This document shows positions 1 to 12,845 of a stretch of 64,000 nucleotides of DNA, one piece after another. Each line of letters begins with the position of its first letter. Position 1 is the stretch's first letter. The notes beneath the pieces were generated by a model. The model was not told the DNA's origin, did no database searches, and worked only from the letters and a program-made list of their open reading frames with translations. Source of the stretch: Burhinus oedicnemus (lineage: Eukaryota; Chordata; Aves; Charadriiformes; Burhinidae); assembly GCA_008921705.1 (NCBI GenBank), contig VFFE01007081.1:1541011-1605010 (forward strand), read 5' to 3'. A program made the position numbers and the translations under genes.

Positions 1-1942
1 AGTAGCTTGGCAAAAATAATCATAAGCCTTTCAATGTTTTCATGGTGGCATTCCTTTGACAAGTTAGGTAGGAAGTGGTCCCTAAAACTGCTGTTAATGC
101 AATTACCTTGAAATTGCTCTAGACGGAGAGAGAATTAAATCCAGGACTCCTACTTCCTGGGCAAATTCTCTAGCCACTATGCTAAGACTTGATACAGCTG
201 TAATCTTCCAAGTCCATAAACCAGGTAATTAAGCATAGCTGAAAGTTTGGAGCTTTTCACATTTCTTGCAGTGATGTTATTGGCCGGGGCAGGGAGGTAT
301 CTGTCTCACCCCACCTAACCAGCAATTTCAGTGTCACTCATAATAAGATATATAGGGTTCAGTAGTACAGCACTCTGTTATGGTTTGGATAGCCTGTACA
401 GCTATGTTAAATGAAACTGTAGCAGTAGATCATGTGAACTCACTTATGACTCAGGCAAGATTTTCAAAGAATTGTTGTGATGGTTTTTGCACTCTCTTAA
501 CTAGTAGCCAAGGTAGGAAATACCGGTTTTGTTCTATAGGAGCAAAATAATTTAAAAACATATGAATGAACAGAATTTATTATTCTTCATTGTACCAGAA
601 TATTCTATAATGAATTTTAGCAGGAGGATCTAATTAAAGTAAATAGTGGTAAATGGTGACAGTAATACATGGAAGCATGTTAAATAAATAAAGAGGTACC
701 TTGTGAGACTTTATTGAATGTTTTTCATAGCCTGTTCAACCTGTAATATTGTGCAGAGCTGTATTTTCAATGTTGTGTAGTGACTTGTTATTGTAGGAGG
801 TTTTGGGGGGTGTTTTGGTGGTGGTGTTTAACTATTTTTGGGGGTACAGTCACATTAAGTCTAAACCAAAGTTTTATTTGTCAGGTACTTTCTTCCCAGT
901 AAAACAATAATATGGCCTGCCCTATTATTGAAGTGTAGCTGGCTGAGTTGTCTTAGTTGTCGTTTTCTTTTGGAAAATACAGATTCTAGGTTCTAATGCT
1001 TAGTACCATAATAGTGATCTCTTTATGTAAAGACATATGGGGTGGGTTCGCTGTAATCTACTAAGAAGCAATTCTTTTAGAATTGCAGTGCTTGGAAATG
1101 TTCTCTTGGTTTTCTAAGTGTGTTATGAACAGAGGCTGAATAAATTCGTAAGGAATCATATTACCAAACTTAAAATATTCAGATTGCAATTCAGTGTCTT
1201 CTGTCTTTATGTATTGGGCTCACTCCAGAATAGCACACCTGTAGGCAGAAGATGTCATGTGAATAACAACTTTATTTCAAAGGAGAGTTGAAAACTTCAG
1301 ACTGGTTCATAAAGGAGGAGCAGTCTTGTCATTTCACGCTCCAGTTCAATCTAGCCCTTATTAAAGGTTAGTGGGCACAGAGATGCAACTACCATTTTAT
1401 CGAGATCTTTTGATTAAAGGAATTCCAATAATGTAAAAAAAAATAAATATTTCCTGTCTTTTACAAGGTAATTTTAAGAAAATTCAGTCATAATTTCTTT
1501 CTGTGATTTTGGCTTTCAGTTATATAATACTGTGTTGCCAAAAAAAAAAAAATAATGGTGATTAGGATGGGAAAGGACTGTTGGGTTATCTTCTCTGTTA
1601 TATCAAACACATCAAGCACATCGGATAGGAGGAAACATCAAGTAGCAGGGATTCAGGGTTTTATTTATTTTTTCAGCACTATTAACTTTGATTTTGCATA
1701 AGTTCCATGTGCCTCAGGGGCCTACTAGCTTGGACAGAGGTTAGCCAGTAACTGCTAACCTTGTCTGCAATACTATTGATTCTGTCTTTCAGGAACAGTT
1801 AAAAAGACAACTTTCTAAATAAAAATTGTGTCAGTCCATTGCAAAGTGTTTACCAAAGCAAGAGTAAAAAATATCTGAAGTGTGCCCTTCTGTCTCCTCG
1901 TTAAACAGTGGAATTAATTTTAAATAAATGCAGATGCTTTAA
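1..1942. other. AT-rich non-coding stretch
   Basis: I see no gene, repeat family or RNA here. The DNA is AT-rich with short A or T runs (for example a 12-A run near 1540) and stop codons in all frames. It ends where the CR1 tail begins. It is most simply intron or intergenic DNA. Confidence 0.6.
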
Positions 1943-2975
1943 ATCATAGAATCACAGAATGGTTTAAGTTGGAAGGGATTTTAAAGACATCTAGTTTCAA
2001 CGCCCCTGCCATGGGGCACCTCCCACTAGACCAGGTTGCTCAAAGCCGCATCCAACCTGGCCTTGAACACTTCAGGGATGGGGCATCCATAACTTCCCTG
2101 GGAAACCTGTTCCAGTGCCTCACCACCCTCACAGTGAAAAATTTCTTCCTGATATCTAATCTAAATCTGCCCTCTTCCAGTTTGAAGCCATTACCCCTCG
2201 TCCTATCACTACATGCCCTTGTAAAAAGTCTCTCTCCAGCTTTCTTGTAAGCGCCCTTCAGATACTGGAAGGCTGCTATAAGGTCTCCCTGGAACCTTCT
2301 CTTCTCTAGGCTGAACAACCCCAACTCTCTCACTCGGTCTTCATAGGAGACATGCTCCAGCCCTCTGATCATCTTTGTGGCCCTCCTCTGGACCCAGTCC
2401 AACAGGTCCATGTCCTTCTTATGTTGGGGGCTCCAGAGCTGGATGCAGTACTCCAGGTGGGGTCTCATGAGAGCAGAGTAGAGGGGCAGAATCACCTCCC
2501 TCAACCTGCTGGCCATGCTTCTTTTGATGCAGCCCAGGATGCAGTTGGCTTTCTGGGCTGCAGGCATACATTGCTGGCTCATGTTGAGCTTCTCATCAAC
2601 CAACACCCCCAAGTCCTTCTCCTCAGGGCTGGTCTCAATCCATTCTCTCCCCAGCCTGTATTTGTGCATGGGATTGCCATGACCTACATGCAGGACCTTG
2701 CATTTGGCCTTGTTGAACTTCATGAGGTTTGTACAGGCCTACCTCTCAAGCCTGTCCAGGTCCCCCTGGATGGCATCCCTTTCCTCCAGTGCCTTGACCA
2801 CTCCATACAGCTTGGTGGTGTTGTCAAACTTGCTCAGGGTGCACTCATCCAACTATCTGTGTCACCAACAAAGATGTTAAATAGTACCGGTCCCAGCACC
2901 AACCCCGGAGGAACACCATTCGTCACTGATTGCCACTGGGACATCTAGCCATTGACCACAACTCTTTGATGTGCC
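1943..2975 (-). mobile_element. CR1 LINE, 5'-truncated 3' fragment
   Basis: Read on the minus strand, this is the last kilobase of a CR1 non-LTR retrotransposon. It runs from inside the reverse transcriptase coding region to the 3' tail, which on the plus strand reads atcatagaatcacagaatgg at 1943. Downstream of the ORF it has the usual CR1 3' UTR (the plus-strand stretch about 1960-2040). The 5' boundary near 2975 is judged from where similarity to CR1 fades, so it may be off by some tens of bases. Truncation at the 5' end is the normal outcome of CR1 target-primed insertion. The same subfamily appears at 15840-16240 and 59461-60469. Confidence 0.92.
2040..2948 (-). pseudogene. CR1 ORF2 reverse transcriptase, C-terminal remnant
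   Basis: The longest open part, 2040-2723, encodes about 227 residues typical of the CR1 ORF2 C-terminal region after the RT palm: [50 protein letters not shown] and a [13 protein letters not shown] end. Two lesions lie upstream in the same frame. A TAG at 2739-2741 stands where CR1 normally has a Trp codon (LERWA context). The catalytic box, normally FADDTKL, reads FDNTTKL at about 2808-2828, so both catalytic Asp residues are replaced without a frameshift. The copy cannot encode an active enzyme. The upstream part of ORF2 is missing through truncation. Confidence 0.9.
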
Positions 2976-5634
2976 CTATGATTAATACTGTAATTGGATA
3001 TAGTGTTCTTTGATAAGCAGTAGAACTTTTCAGATGTTTGTTCATTCTTATTTATTGGTTAAATATTGAATTTTAAATCATTAAGGAAAGACAGGAGAGA
3101 GGGATGATGTATCTCCCTTTGACCTGGTCACCACTCCTTGTGTTTAGCCTTCTGGAGAGGATGCTGGTGAAAGTTTCTCTTTCCCAAGAGCCATTGAGCT
3201 TCCACTTTTGTCACTCACAGCAGAGTAGAGCAGGTCAGCCAGCAGGAGCCTTCAGCTGTGACACAGCCGGGGAGACTTGGGGAAACTGGAAGCTGATGAC
3301 CACTGGGAAGTCCAGTCCCTGAGCTGATGAAAAGAGGGACTTTCTCATGCCCACTGATACCATGGCAAGGAGTTTAAACCTAGACACTGAGAGTCGCTGA
3401 GCTGAAGTTAAGGCAATAGTTTGTATTCAAGCCCTTGTGTTTACTTTTTGTCACTCAGCAGTTCTGAATTTCTTCAGCTGCAATTATCTTTTGCTAGTAA
3501 TTCTTCCAGTTTAAAAAACAACAAACCTCTTAGAGATCGCAAATCTCCAATTAAAGACTGCAAATATTTGGTGTCTTTAAGGTTGCTTGAAAGAAAGAGG
3601 GAGGCAGTTGCATCCCAGGGCTCCAGCTGACTTGAAATTATATCAGACTTTTCTTCAGCCACTCTCTGGTTTGCACCATTAACCTGAAATTCAAACCATC
3701 CTGACAGAAAAGGGTAGGGGGGTCAGGCAGGGAGATGGTAGTGGTCTATTGTGTCTCTTAACCAGCCAGTTTAGAGTTGCTCTTTAAATTATGCATGTTG
3801 TAGTATGTTGTGTCATTTGTCCAGTCTACTGTTAGGAATCCCAAATTAAAATTTTCTTCCTATGATCTTCTTTCCTTAACGTCATCGTATTTTCATTTTT
3901 GTATCTTCTTTATAATACCTTAAGTGCTCCAGTCAGTCTACGGTCTGCTTTTATAGCTTTTCAAATAATTTTAATAGAGATTGTTTTGCTGAAAGAATTG
4001 GGTGTATTTCTTTATATTTAAATAATAAAAGTTTTATCGCAGTCTCCAGATGTTTATTGGTGATACTGTAAAATCATAGCACCATTAAACCAATGTATCA
4101 AGGTAAAACTTGGCCAGCTACAACCATTTGTTCCTGTGGCATTCCCCAAAAGCCATGAAGTGGTGAATGAAATCCTGTGGCCCAATGTCCACCAGCACAT
4201 AACTACCTGCCTGCTTGCTTTTCATTTATGTGGATGAGTGGTCTACTGTGAGAAGTCCTCCTCTTTACCCATTACTGGATAGATTAGCCTGAGGAAAGAG
4301 GTTATTGTCTGAGTGAGTCCCAAGATCTTCAACAGCGAGCTCTGCCTCACAAAAAAACTACTTCCAGCACTTAAAATAAATATTCTGAATGTTCACATAT
4401 TTTCTGTAATAGCAAAAGGTAAAGTTAGAGTGTTTTTATAAGTTGCTTCATAATAATTTAATCACACATCACGGTTTCTGCTGTGCATTTTTCTCAGCTG
4501 TGTAGTAAAAGCAATGTGTACAGAGGGGCTTGGGCAACAACGTTAGGGGAGAAATGGGATGGAGAAAGCTCAAGGGAATCAGTACATCATCTTTCTACAT
4601 GAAAATGATGTTGCAGTAGTAGTAATATTGTTCTTAGTGAAAGCTGTTCTAAATAAATGAAATATTCCACTAGAGGAAACGGAAAGCAAATTTGTTTTGA
4701 CTTCATAGCAAACCAATAAATATTGTATTTTCAGTGGTGTGATAGGAAACCTTTGCTATAGCCAAAGGAACAACATAGTTCTATTGTAAGAAATAGCCTT
4801 AAAAAGCAAAACAAACCATGTGACACTTGTCTTTTTCTTTAAACAAACAAAACTCCTTTAATGAGGAAATGTAGAAAAAAAGTCATTATTTTCACTCAAC
4901 AACTAATCATTATGCCCTTGCCTTGGTAAACATATATTTCTCTCAGTTTAGCTGCATTACATAATAAAATATTCTGGTTTCAGCAAGTGTGTTTTCTGCT
5001 GAGTGTTGTGAAATTTAATAGAGAAGTAATGTCTTATTGATGCTTAGTTTTTGTGACCTTTTCCGTCTTGTATTAGTGACATATTGGTCCTCTGTCTCCA
5101 ATAGTATGGGATTCTAATGAATAGTATAGAATGGGTCAGATAATGAAAGTCCCTGGTACATTAACTTTCAATTTCATGAATGTCTGAATACTGCCTGGAA
5201 GATGAATAACAGGCATTTCCTTCCTTTTGCATTTGAACATTTATGACCTGGTTACGATTTTTTTTGACTGTGTTACCTCACAACAGGTCCTATATTATCA
5301 TATTAAACTATGTACTTATGCTTTTGGCAAAGATCAAATATTGTAATTTGCAGAGGGAAGCAGATAATACCCAAATACTGCTAAATGAGATGATCTAATG
5401 CCCATTTTTTATTGGCAAATGAAATTTTTTTGCCCAAAGTTATGTTCCTTGTGTAATAAGGTCTCACTCAGCTGGTTTAGGAAAGCAGTTAGACTTTGTT
5501 AGTGCTTGATCTGTAACTGAAAAAAATGGTAATTACTGTTACAAGCAGCATTTGAGCCTTGCATGAGGCATGATATATGGAAGACAGCCAAGGATAGAGA
5601 TTAACCAGTATTTATAGGATGTATGTAAGTGTAC

Positions 5635-5700
5635 ATAGGATACAATATTACATATATAATATACATATTATATTGTATATACGATATAATGGGAATCTGC
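5635..5700. repeat. TA-dense segment with inverted repeats
   Basis: A run of TA, ATA and TAT steps. Short inverted arms flank it (TACAATA near the left end, TATTGTA near the right). It looks like an easily melted, length-variable AT tract rather than a named repeat. Confidence 0.5.
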
Positions 5701-7414
5701 AAGTAGTTAGATTCGATATTGCCAGTGTTAAAAGAAAGAAAGAACTGTTAATTCTATGGCTGAGGGTACAGCAATGTGGGAACTCAATCAGTCTTCCACC
5801 TCTTCATAATATATTAATATAGCAGTTAGTCTTTTTGCAAAGCGTGTAAGAACTGACCTGAAGCTTCCTGGGCAGGACTTTTAGACAATGTGTCAGAAGG
5901 CATTACTTTGCAGGTCAGAACAGCCTCTTCTGCTGATTTCAAGAAGCCGGTGCAATGTCAAGTTGTTAAGAAATGGGTATCAGAAAATTTCAGAAAACAC
6001 AGGTGATAATAATGCCTAATGTTAAATAACATCAGTGCAGCATCTTCAGAATCTTTCTGTCGAAGAACACTGTAAAATAGTTTCAGGGGAGGAGAACAGG
6101 ATAAAGCCCCCATTCCGTAAAAGAGTTCAGCTGCCTTTACTGTCTTTCCATTCAGCAGCATTCAGAAACTGGAAGCAAAGTTATTAGTGTCAGTACTTGT
6201 TTCATCCATTGAGATTGATGGATATAGATGAATAGGGTGGTTAACAAGATGGGAATATAGCCAGTGCACTATGTCTAAATAGGAATTGGACTAGATAGCC
6301 TCATTAAAGTGAGGTCTGTGGTTTCTGTTCCAGATTTTAAACTGATCTGAGGTTGGGACTAGTGGGAAAAGGATGTTTCTCCCATGTCAGGAAGGGAGAA
6401 AATCCATAAAAACCTTAGATTTGAGTGAGATTTTCTAGAGGGAGGTATGAAACATGATGCCGAAAGCAAAGTTACATCAGAATGTTTTATTGTTTTGTGG
6501 CTGCAACAGCTGAGTCAGTTCACAATGCATCTCAGAGACAAATTATATGTCAACAATTTTTCATTTCCCAGCATCAACTTTATTTATGATCCCCAAAGAA
6601 GAATTCAAAACATTCTGGAGCTGGATTGACACTGCTGCCTGAATTCTTTCTCTGAAACCATTTTATGTTGGAGTATTTTAGAAATGAGCATCATGTGACA
6701 CTGTGAATTTAGCAGAGGTTCTGTGGAACCTGTCATAACATTCCTGCAGTTGTGTAGGCACTTTATAACTAACAGTTTGAAAGACGTTCTTATTTTACAT
6801 CCAAAATTGTAAAAAAAAAAAAAAAAGCTTTTTTTGAAACAGCCCATGTTGATATTTTTGCGTTCTCCAAAGGTGTAATTTCAAAGGCCAACTCTAATTT
6901 AATAACAGAGTATGAATACCAAAAACACTATGTATTTTGTTAAAAAAGGAAAAAGAAACTTTCCTTGGGTCGGCTGTGTGCAGGAAGACCAGCAAAGTAA
7001 CTTCTGTATTGTACCTTTTGATTTGAAAAGTCTAAAAGGTGTCTTTTAAGAATAGGTATTTTTGGAGGAGTGATTCCTCAGCATGGTTCATACTCACTGT
7101 CATTAGCAGTCCCATCTGTTGCAAGAGCAAGGACTTCTTTGTGATTATGCAGATGCTGCCTCTTTTACAGAGGTTCTGTCATGAAGTAAAACATGAGTGT
7201 ATATGCACATGGGGCATCTTTTACCTGGATTTGGAGGATTGCTTCATCTTTGGTAAAGAACATAGTTGCAAAGACTGTGCCCGAAGCCTTGTTTAGCATT
7301 TGAGAGATACTGACAGGCCATAAAAGCCTGTTCATGTACTTGGCATGTGTAAAAATAGGCTGTCTCGTACAATAGCCTATTATAAATAGCCAGCTAACTG
7401 CTTTTCAATTCTAG

Positions 7415-7632
7415 TCTGTTTCCAGCATCAAACGGGAAAGCTGGGGGAAAGCTGGTGTTTGGAGGGTTGGTAAGTGGGCAAGTGTACAAAACAATTCATG
7501 TCGCAAGTTGTCCTCCTTTCATCCAGGTCTAGTTGCCTTTGGAAGATCACAGCTGGGGTTGTGGGGATGCTGCCGTCCCTTTCTGGACAAACCTTTGACT
7601 GTCACTGTAGTTGATGACATTGCGAAAAGCAG
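7415..7632 (+). other. Two exon-like segments (7415-7469 and 7527-7632)
   Basis: Segment one follows a pyrimidine-rich tract ending in CTAG at 7414 (alternative acceptor after 7425) and ends at GTTG before gtaagt at 7470. One frame is open (SIKRESWGKAGVWRV) and leaves one base over. Segment two follows tcctcctttcatccag (AG at 7525-7526) and stops before gtgtaatg at 7633. It is open in one frame (ending FLDKPLTVTVVDDIAKSR). The spacer between them, about 57 bp, is too short for a normal intron, so both can hardly belong to one transcript. I do not recognise either peptide. Chance splice-like motifs are common in AT-rich introns, so this is a weak call. Confidence 0.12.
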
Positions 7633-8540
7633 GTGTAATGGTATTTGGCCAGAGGTAAATTCTACAAAGTACAGATATCATCTACTTCCCTAGTTAAAAA
7701 GGATAGCCTACCAAATTCAGTGTGAAGTAGAGCAAAACTAGGATACAAGGAAGGGACTGCCATCTGGAATGAACTTGATTTACTTGTATTTTAAAATGAA
7801 TTGGATTGCATCAATTGGTTTTACTCTACTGTTAAAATGTCATTTATTTTAATGCAAAGACAAAAAGGTATTGACAGTCATCATTTCAAAGTGCAGACAT
7901 AAAACATTATACAACAGTTTTTTCCCGGACTTAAGAATGAATCAACAGAATCAAAAAGAGATAATCTGCAGTTTAATTTTATTACTTTTAAAGCAGGTAC
8001 AATACAGCCAAAGAAGATGCACACTTTGTAGCAGAGATGAGTATAGAGTTCTTTAAAATGAATTAAATAAATCTGGTAAAATTAATTTAATAAGCAATCT
8101 GACAATATATTTTAAACCGAGGCATGTGACTGTATGCATTACGTGGCACTTTCATGATTCAGATTCAGACAAATCTTATCGGTCCTATTTTCAGTCTAAA
8201 GGCTCTTGTCTGCCTGGTCGTTGCATGAATTAAATGGGAAGTTTAATTTGTGTTGTTCTACACACAGATCTGAGTGACTTTTAAGATGACTGCGATTGCA
8301 TTACTCTCCATCGTCTTACCAGGGCAGTGGTCATCACAGCTTGCTTACAATGAAGAAGTGAGTGACTTTTCTCTTTGTGGGGTAAACACTGTTTAACAGC
8401 CTCATGAAAATCAGGGAGGAAGCACAAGGGGGTATTCCTGCACCAGCACATTTATGCACACACTAAGTGTAAGAACTCTGTGCTTGAGGAAGGGGAACTT
8501 GTAAATAACTTTTTGTAAATAAACACATGTAACTTTTTGA

Positions 8541-10815
8541 CTCAGGTGGTGGAGGAACCGACAAAGAGAGGTGTACTACTGGATCTAGTACTGACAAAGA
8601 GGGACTGGTGGAGGACATTAAGGTTGCGGGCAGCCTTGGCTGTAGTGATCGTGAGAAGATCAAGTTCAGGATTATGTGCAGTAGGCGTAAAACAACAAGT
8701 AGGGTTGCAACCATGGGCTTCAGGAGGGCTAACTTTGATCTCTTCAAGAAACTGCTTGGAGAAATCCCATGGGTTAGGGCTCTAGAGGGTAGGGGGGCTC
8801 AAGAGAGCTGGTTGATATTCAAGTATCACTTCCTCCAAGCTCAGGATTTGTGCATCCCCAAGAGCAAGAAATCAGGCAAGGGAAGCAGGAGACCTGCATG
8901 GTTGAGCAGGGAGCTTCTGAAAAACCTCAAGTGGAAGAAGGCAGTTTACAATACATGGAAGAAGGGACTGACCACTTGGGCAGAGTACAAGAATGCTGCC
9001 AGAGTATGCAGGGATGAAACGAGGAAAGCCAAGGCCTCCTTGGAATTAAATCTGGCAAGGGATGTCAAGGTCAACAGGAAGGGTTTCTTCAAGTACATCG
9101 GAGGCAAAAGGAAAACTAGAGAAAATGTGGGCCCGATACTGAATGGCCATGGTGACAGATGATGCAGAGAAAGCAGAATTACTGAATGCCTTCTTTGCTT
9201 CAGTGTTTACTGCTCAGGCCAGCCCTCAGGAGTCCCAGACTTTACAGGCAACACAGAAAGTCTGGAGGAAGGAGGACTTTCCCTTGGTTGAGGAGAATCA
9301 AGTTAGAGATCAGTTAAGTATCCACAAGTCCATGCGTCCTGATGGGATGCACCCACGAGTGCTGAGGCAGCTGGCAGAAGTCATTGCTGGGCCGCTCTCC
9401 ATCATCTTTGACAGGTCCTGGAGAACAGGCGAGGTGCCTGAGGACTGGAGGAAAGCCACTGTCACTCCAGTCTTCAAAAAAGGCAAGAAGGAAGACCCGG
9501 GAAACTACATGCCAGTCAGCCTCCCCTCCATCCCTGGAAAGATGATGGAACAGCTTGTTCTGGGTGTCATCTCAAAGCATCTGGAGGAAAAGAAGGTTAT
9601 CACAAGTAGCCAACATGGATTCACCAAGGGGAAGTCATGTCTGACTAATCTGATAGCCTTCTACGATGGCGTGACTGGATGAACTGATGAGGGGAGGGCA
9701 GTGGATGTTGTCTACCTTGACTTCAGCAAGGCTTTTGACACTGTCTCCCACAGCATCCTCATAGGCAAGCTTAGGAAGTGTGGGTTGGATGAATGGACAG
9801 TAGGGTGGATTGAAAACTGGCTGGCAGATAGAGCTCAGAGGGTTGTGGTTAGTGGCACAGAATCTAGTTGGAGGTCTGTGACAGGTGGTGTTCCCCAAGG
9901 GTCAGTCCTGGGTCCAGTCCTGTTCAACATATTCATCAGTGACCTGGATGAAGGGATGGAGTGTACCATCAGCAAGTTTGCTGATGACGCAAAACTGGGA
10001 GGGGTGGCTGACACAGCGGAAGGCTGTGCTGCCAGTCAGCAAGACCTGGACAGGCTGGAGAGTTGGGCAGAGAGAAACCTAAAGAATTTCAACAAGGGCA
10101 AGTGTAAGGTACTGCACTTGGGGAGGAATAACCCCATGCACCAGTACGGGTTAGGGACTGACCTGCTGGAAGCAGCTCTGTGGAAAGAGACCTGGGAGTC
10201 CTGGTGGACAACAGGATGACCATGAGCCAGCAATGTGCCCTTGTGGCCAAGAAGGCCAATGGCATCCTGGGGTGCATCAAGAGGTGTGTGGCAAGCAGGT
10301 CGCGGGAGGTTATCCTCCCCCTCTACTCTGCCCTGGTGAGGCTGCACCTGGAGTCCTGTGTCCAGTTCTGGGCTCCCCAGTTCAAGAAGGACAGGGAGCT
10401 GCTGGAGAGGGTACAGCAGAGGGCTACAAAGATGATTAGGGGGCTGGAACATCTTTCTTATGAGGAAAGGCTGAGGGACTTGGGTCTTTTTAGTCTGGAG
10501 AAGAGAAGACTCAGAGGGGATCTCATCAATGCCTATAAATACTTAAAGGGAGGGTGCCGGGAGGATGGCACCAGTCTTTTTGCAGTGGTGCCCAGTGATA
10601 GGACAAGAGGTAACGGGCACAAACTTGAACATAGGAAGCTCCATCTAGACATGAGGAGGAACTTCTTTCCTTTGAGGGTGGCAGAGCACTGGAACAGGCT
10701 GCCCAGAGAGGTGGTGGAGTCTCCGACTCTGCAGACATTCAGAACCCACCTGGACGTCATCCTGTGCCACCTGCTCAAGGTGACCCTGCTCTGGCAGGTG
10801 GGTTGGACTAGATGA
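8541..10815 (+). pseudogene. CR1 ORF2 (endonuclease end plus reverse transcriptase), broken
   Basis: Order of recognisable pieces: the end of the endonuclease region (EEPTKRGVLLDLVLT, about 8555-8600); linker (FRRANFDLFKKLLGEIPW); RT blocks VTPVFKKGKKEDPGNY and QHGFTKGKSCLTNL; motif [15 protein letters not shown] with catalytic Asp at about 9719; motif [16 protein letters not shown]; motif C FADD at 9977-9988; and the C-terminal region from 10180 to a stop at 10813-10815, close to where CR1 ORFs normally end. Lesions: a frameshift near 8600-8612, another near 9130-9160, a TGA at 9680-9682 where CR1 has a Trp codon, and a frameshift near 10170-10190. All catalytic RT residues I can check survive, but the protein could not be made whole. 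Confidence 0.92.
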
Positions 10816-10863
10816 TCTCCAGAGGGTCCCTTCCAACCCCGGTGATTCTGTGATTCTGTGATA
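8541..10863 (+). mobile_element. CR1 LINE, long copy with most of the RT region
   Basis: About 2.3 kb of a CR1 non-LTR retrotransposon in plus orientation. It starts abruptly near 8541 in the region joining endonuclease and reverse transcriptase, and ends in a short ATTCTGTG tail (gattctgtgattctgtgata at 10843-10862). The 3' UTR is short, and its tail sequence (ctggcaggtgggttggactagatgatctcc) differs from the other copies here, so this is a different CR1 subfamily. Most of the endonuclease domain and all of ORF1 are missing, as expected for incomplete reverse transcription. CR1 insertions usually make no clear target duplication and I saw none. Confidence 0.95.
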
Positions 10864-12845
10864 CTAAGAAAGTGCCCCAACTCAGGGCTGCATCAGGGTC
10901 TCTTTAAGTGAGAAGCGGCTCTGGAAGGCTCCTGGGTCTGATTCTACTAAGCAAAGTGTCTACAGTACTAAAATTTCAGTTATCAGCAGATCGATCCTCT
11001 ATTAGGTCTAATCAAAAGTACCTCCTGCTGAGGTGGTCTGTTGCAGCCTTGCTAAGATACGGTGCTCTGAAAAGGTATAGATGGCTGGTCTGCAAAAATG
11101 TGACATAGGGCAGAGGCTGGAACAGTGGCAGTGCGAATACAGCTCATGTTTCTTAGAAAAGGCTAAGAAATTCTCTAAGACAGGAGAATTCTCATTATAA
11201 AAAGAGGAGTGGTGGTGCTTGCAGACACAAAATGTAACTACATATTTTCAGGGTGAAAATCCAGGAGACCAGTTTTCTTGGGGAAAGCAAACTCAGGGGA
11301 TGTGCTTTAGCAGGGAAAAACTGATTTCAGTTTCCAGTGATTACAGATACAGCTTGATGGATTATTGGTAATAAATTCATCAAGTTCCATTTGAAAACTA
11401 ATTAGAACAATTGTCTCCCTTGCTTATATGGACTAGTAATTTCCTTTTAATTCCCAGACTAAATTTATTTGTATTTAACATATACTCGTTTTTTCTCTTG
11501 CCAACACAGCCAGTTTGCTTTGATGTCTTTTGCTCTTCCCTAGTGTCTGTGCGCCCAAGTGTCTCTTTAGTTCCTTATATTATTTGTATGTCCAGTCTTG
11601 CTTCTACCTTCCTCATCTGGCAGAATTTTCCTTGACATAAACATACATGCACATACCCTAATTCACAAAAAGAACCCCCATTATAGTTAATTACTGTGCT
11701 CTTATCCTTTACAATTAAATCCTTCTCTTTCCCATTTAACCCAGTTTAAGCTTTCTGAAATTATACTGCCCAATGCTAGGAACTCAGGCTAAAACCCTCT
11801 CGTCTCATGAAGTAATATTAAATGCTGATGTTTGAATATATGCCTTCTGCCCAATTCAATCAAAGCCGAAAACATTAAAGGTGGAGATGACATTTAACTT
11901 GCATTCACCAGAACTGGGAAAAGTGCAATCAGGAAACCCTGTGACAGCTATCATATTTCTCTCATTTTGTTGGAAAGTTCCCTTTAACCCATATTAACAT
12001 CTTACACTAATTGAGGAGGAGGTAATAAATTACTTCGTGAATCATTCAACGTCTGATGATGCAGTGACACACAAGGGTTTTCTCTGAAGAGTCATTAACT
12101 GATTATTTAATCTTTGCCAGAGGCTGAAATTCCATATTTATTTCTAAGCTTTTTTGGAAGACTTAAGTGAAAGATGTGGTGGTCACATCCTAGAGATATG
12201 GTGCCAGAAAATTAACAGTGAATGTACAATCAATATTTCCAGCGTCTATTGATTTATGTCAGTAATTACTTGTGAACCCATAACGCTGACTGTTGTCAAA
12301 ATAACCTGCTCTTTATGGTGTAAAATACTAGTTGTGCCAAGAGGTTCCTTATTTATCTCAATAAATTAAGTATAACAGTGATAACTCTAAACAAGTGTTT
12401 ATATTATATGGCACCTTTGACACTGGCCAGAGAGTAATTCATTCAGAAGGTTTCTAGGCATGAATTAGTAAAGAAAATACTAATTCCAATCTGAGTCAGA
12501 CAACAAAACCCTTGGGTTGAGTCAGCCTGGGCAACGGTGATGTAAAATATAGTTGAAATATAACAAGTCAGTTTTCCTGAAAACTCGCACAGATTCTGTT
12601 CTGGTTTGACAGTTGTATTTAATTTTTTTTTTTTAAACTAAGAAGCAACAGTCTAAGTTGTATTGCTGGGAAACTCTTGTTGCACAATAAATTACAGCTC
12701 ATGGAAATTGAAATACAGCACTGAATTTCTCTAGGTTTGTAGTTCATAACTGATTCCGAAAAAAAGCAGCCTGCAAATTTACCAGTTAATTGCAACTCTG
12801 TCCCTGATGGTTTGTGTTGACCACTTCTGAAAACAGACGCCTTAC

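Larger units (their letters stand above)
2976..8540. other. AT-rich non-coding stretch
   Basis: No recognisable gene or repeat family. ORFs are short and on both strands. A slightly GC-richer patch at 3100-3330 has no convincing frame. A TA-dense segment lies at 5635-5700 and exon-like segments at 7415-7632; both are listed separately. A 16-A run followed by GCTTTTTTT lies near 6811-6835. Confidence 0.55.

Noticed and set aside
2352..2948. 198-codon frame on the plus strand
   Set aside because: It is the antisense of the CR1 ORF2 remnant, whose minus-strand translation matches CR1 protein.
5958..6161. 67-codon minus-strand frame that looks protein-like (KAAELFYGMGALSCSPPLK)
   Set aside because: A stop lies directly before the ATG, and no strong donor is present at the 3' end. 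It is most likely chance.
8287..8406. Short frame starting MTAIALLSIVLPGQWSSQLA with a gtgagt inside
   Set aside because: Only 39 codons, with a weak acceptor and no family resemblance.
10036..10452. Long minus-strand frames across 10.0-10.9 kb
   Set aside because: They are antisense shadows of CR1 ORF2.
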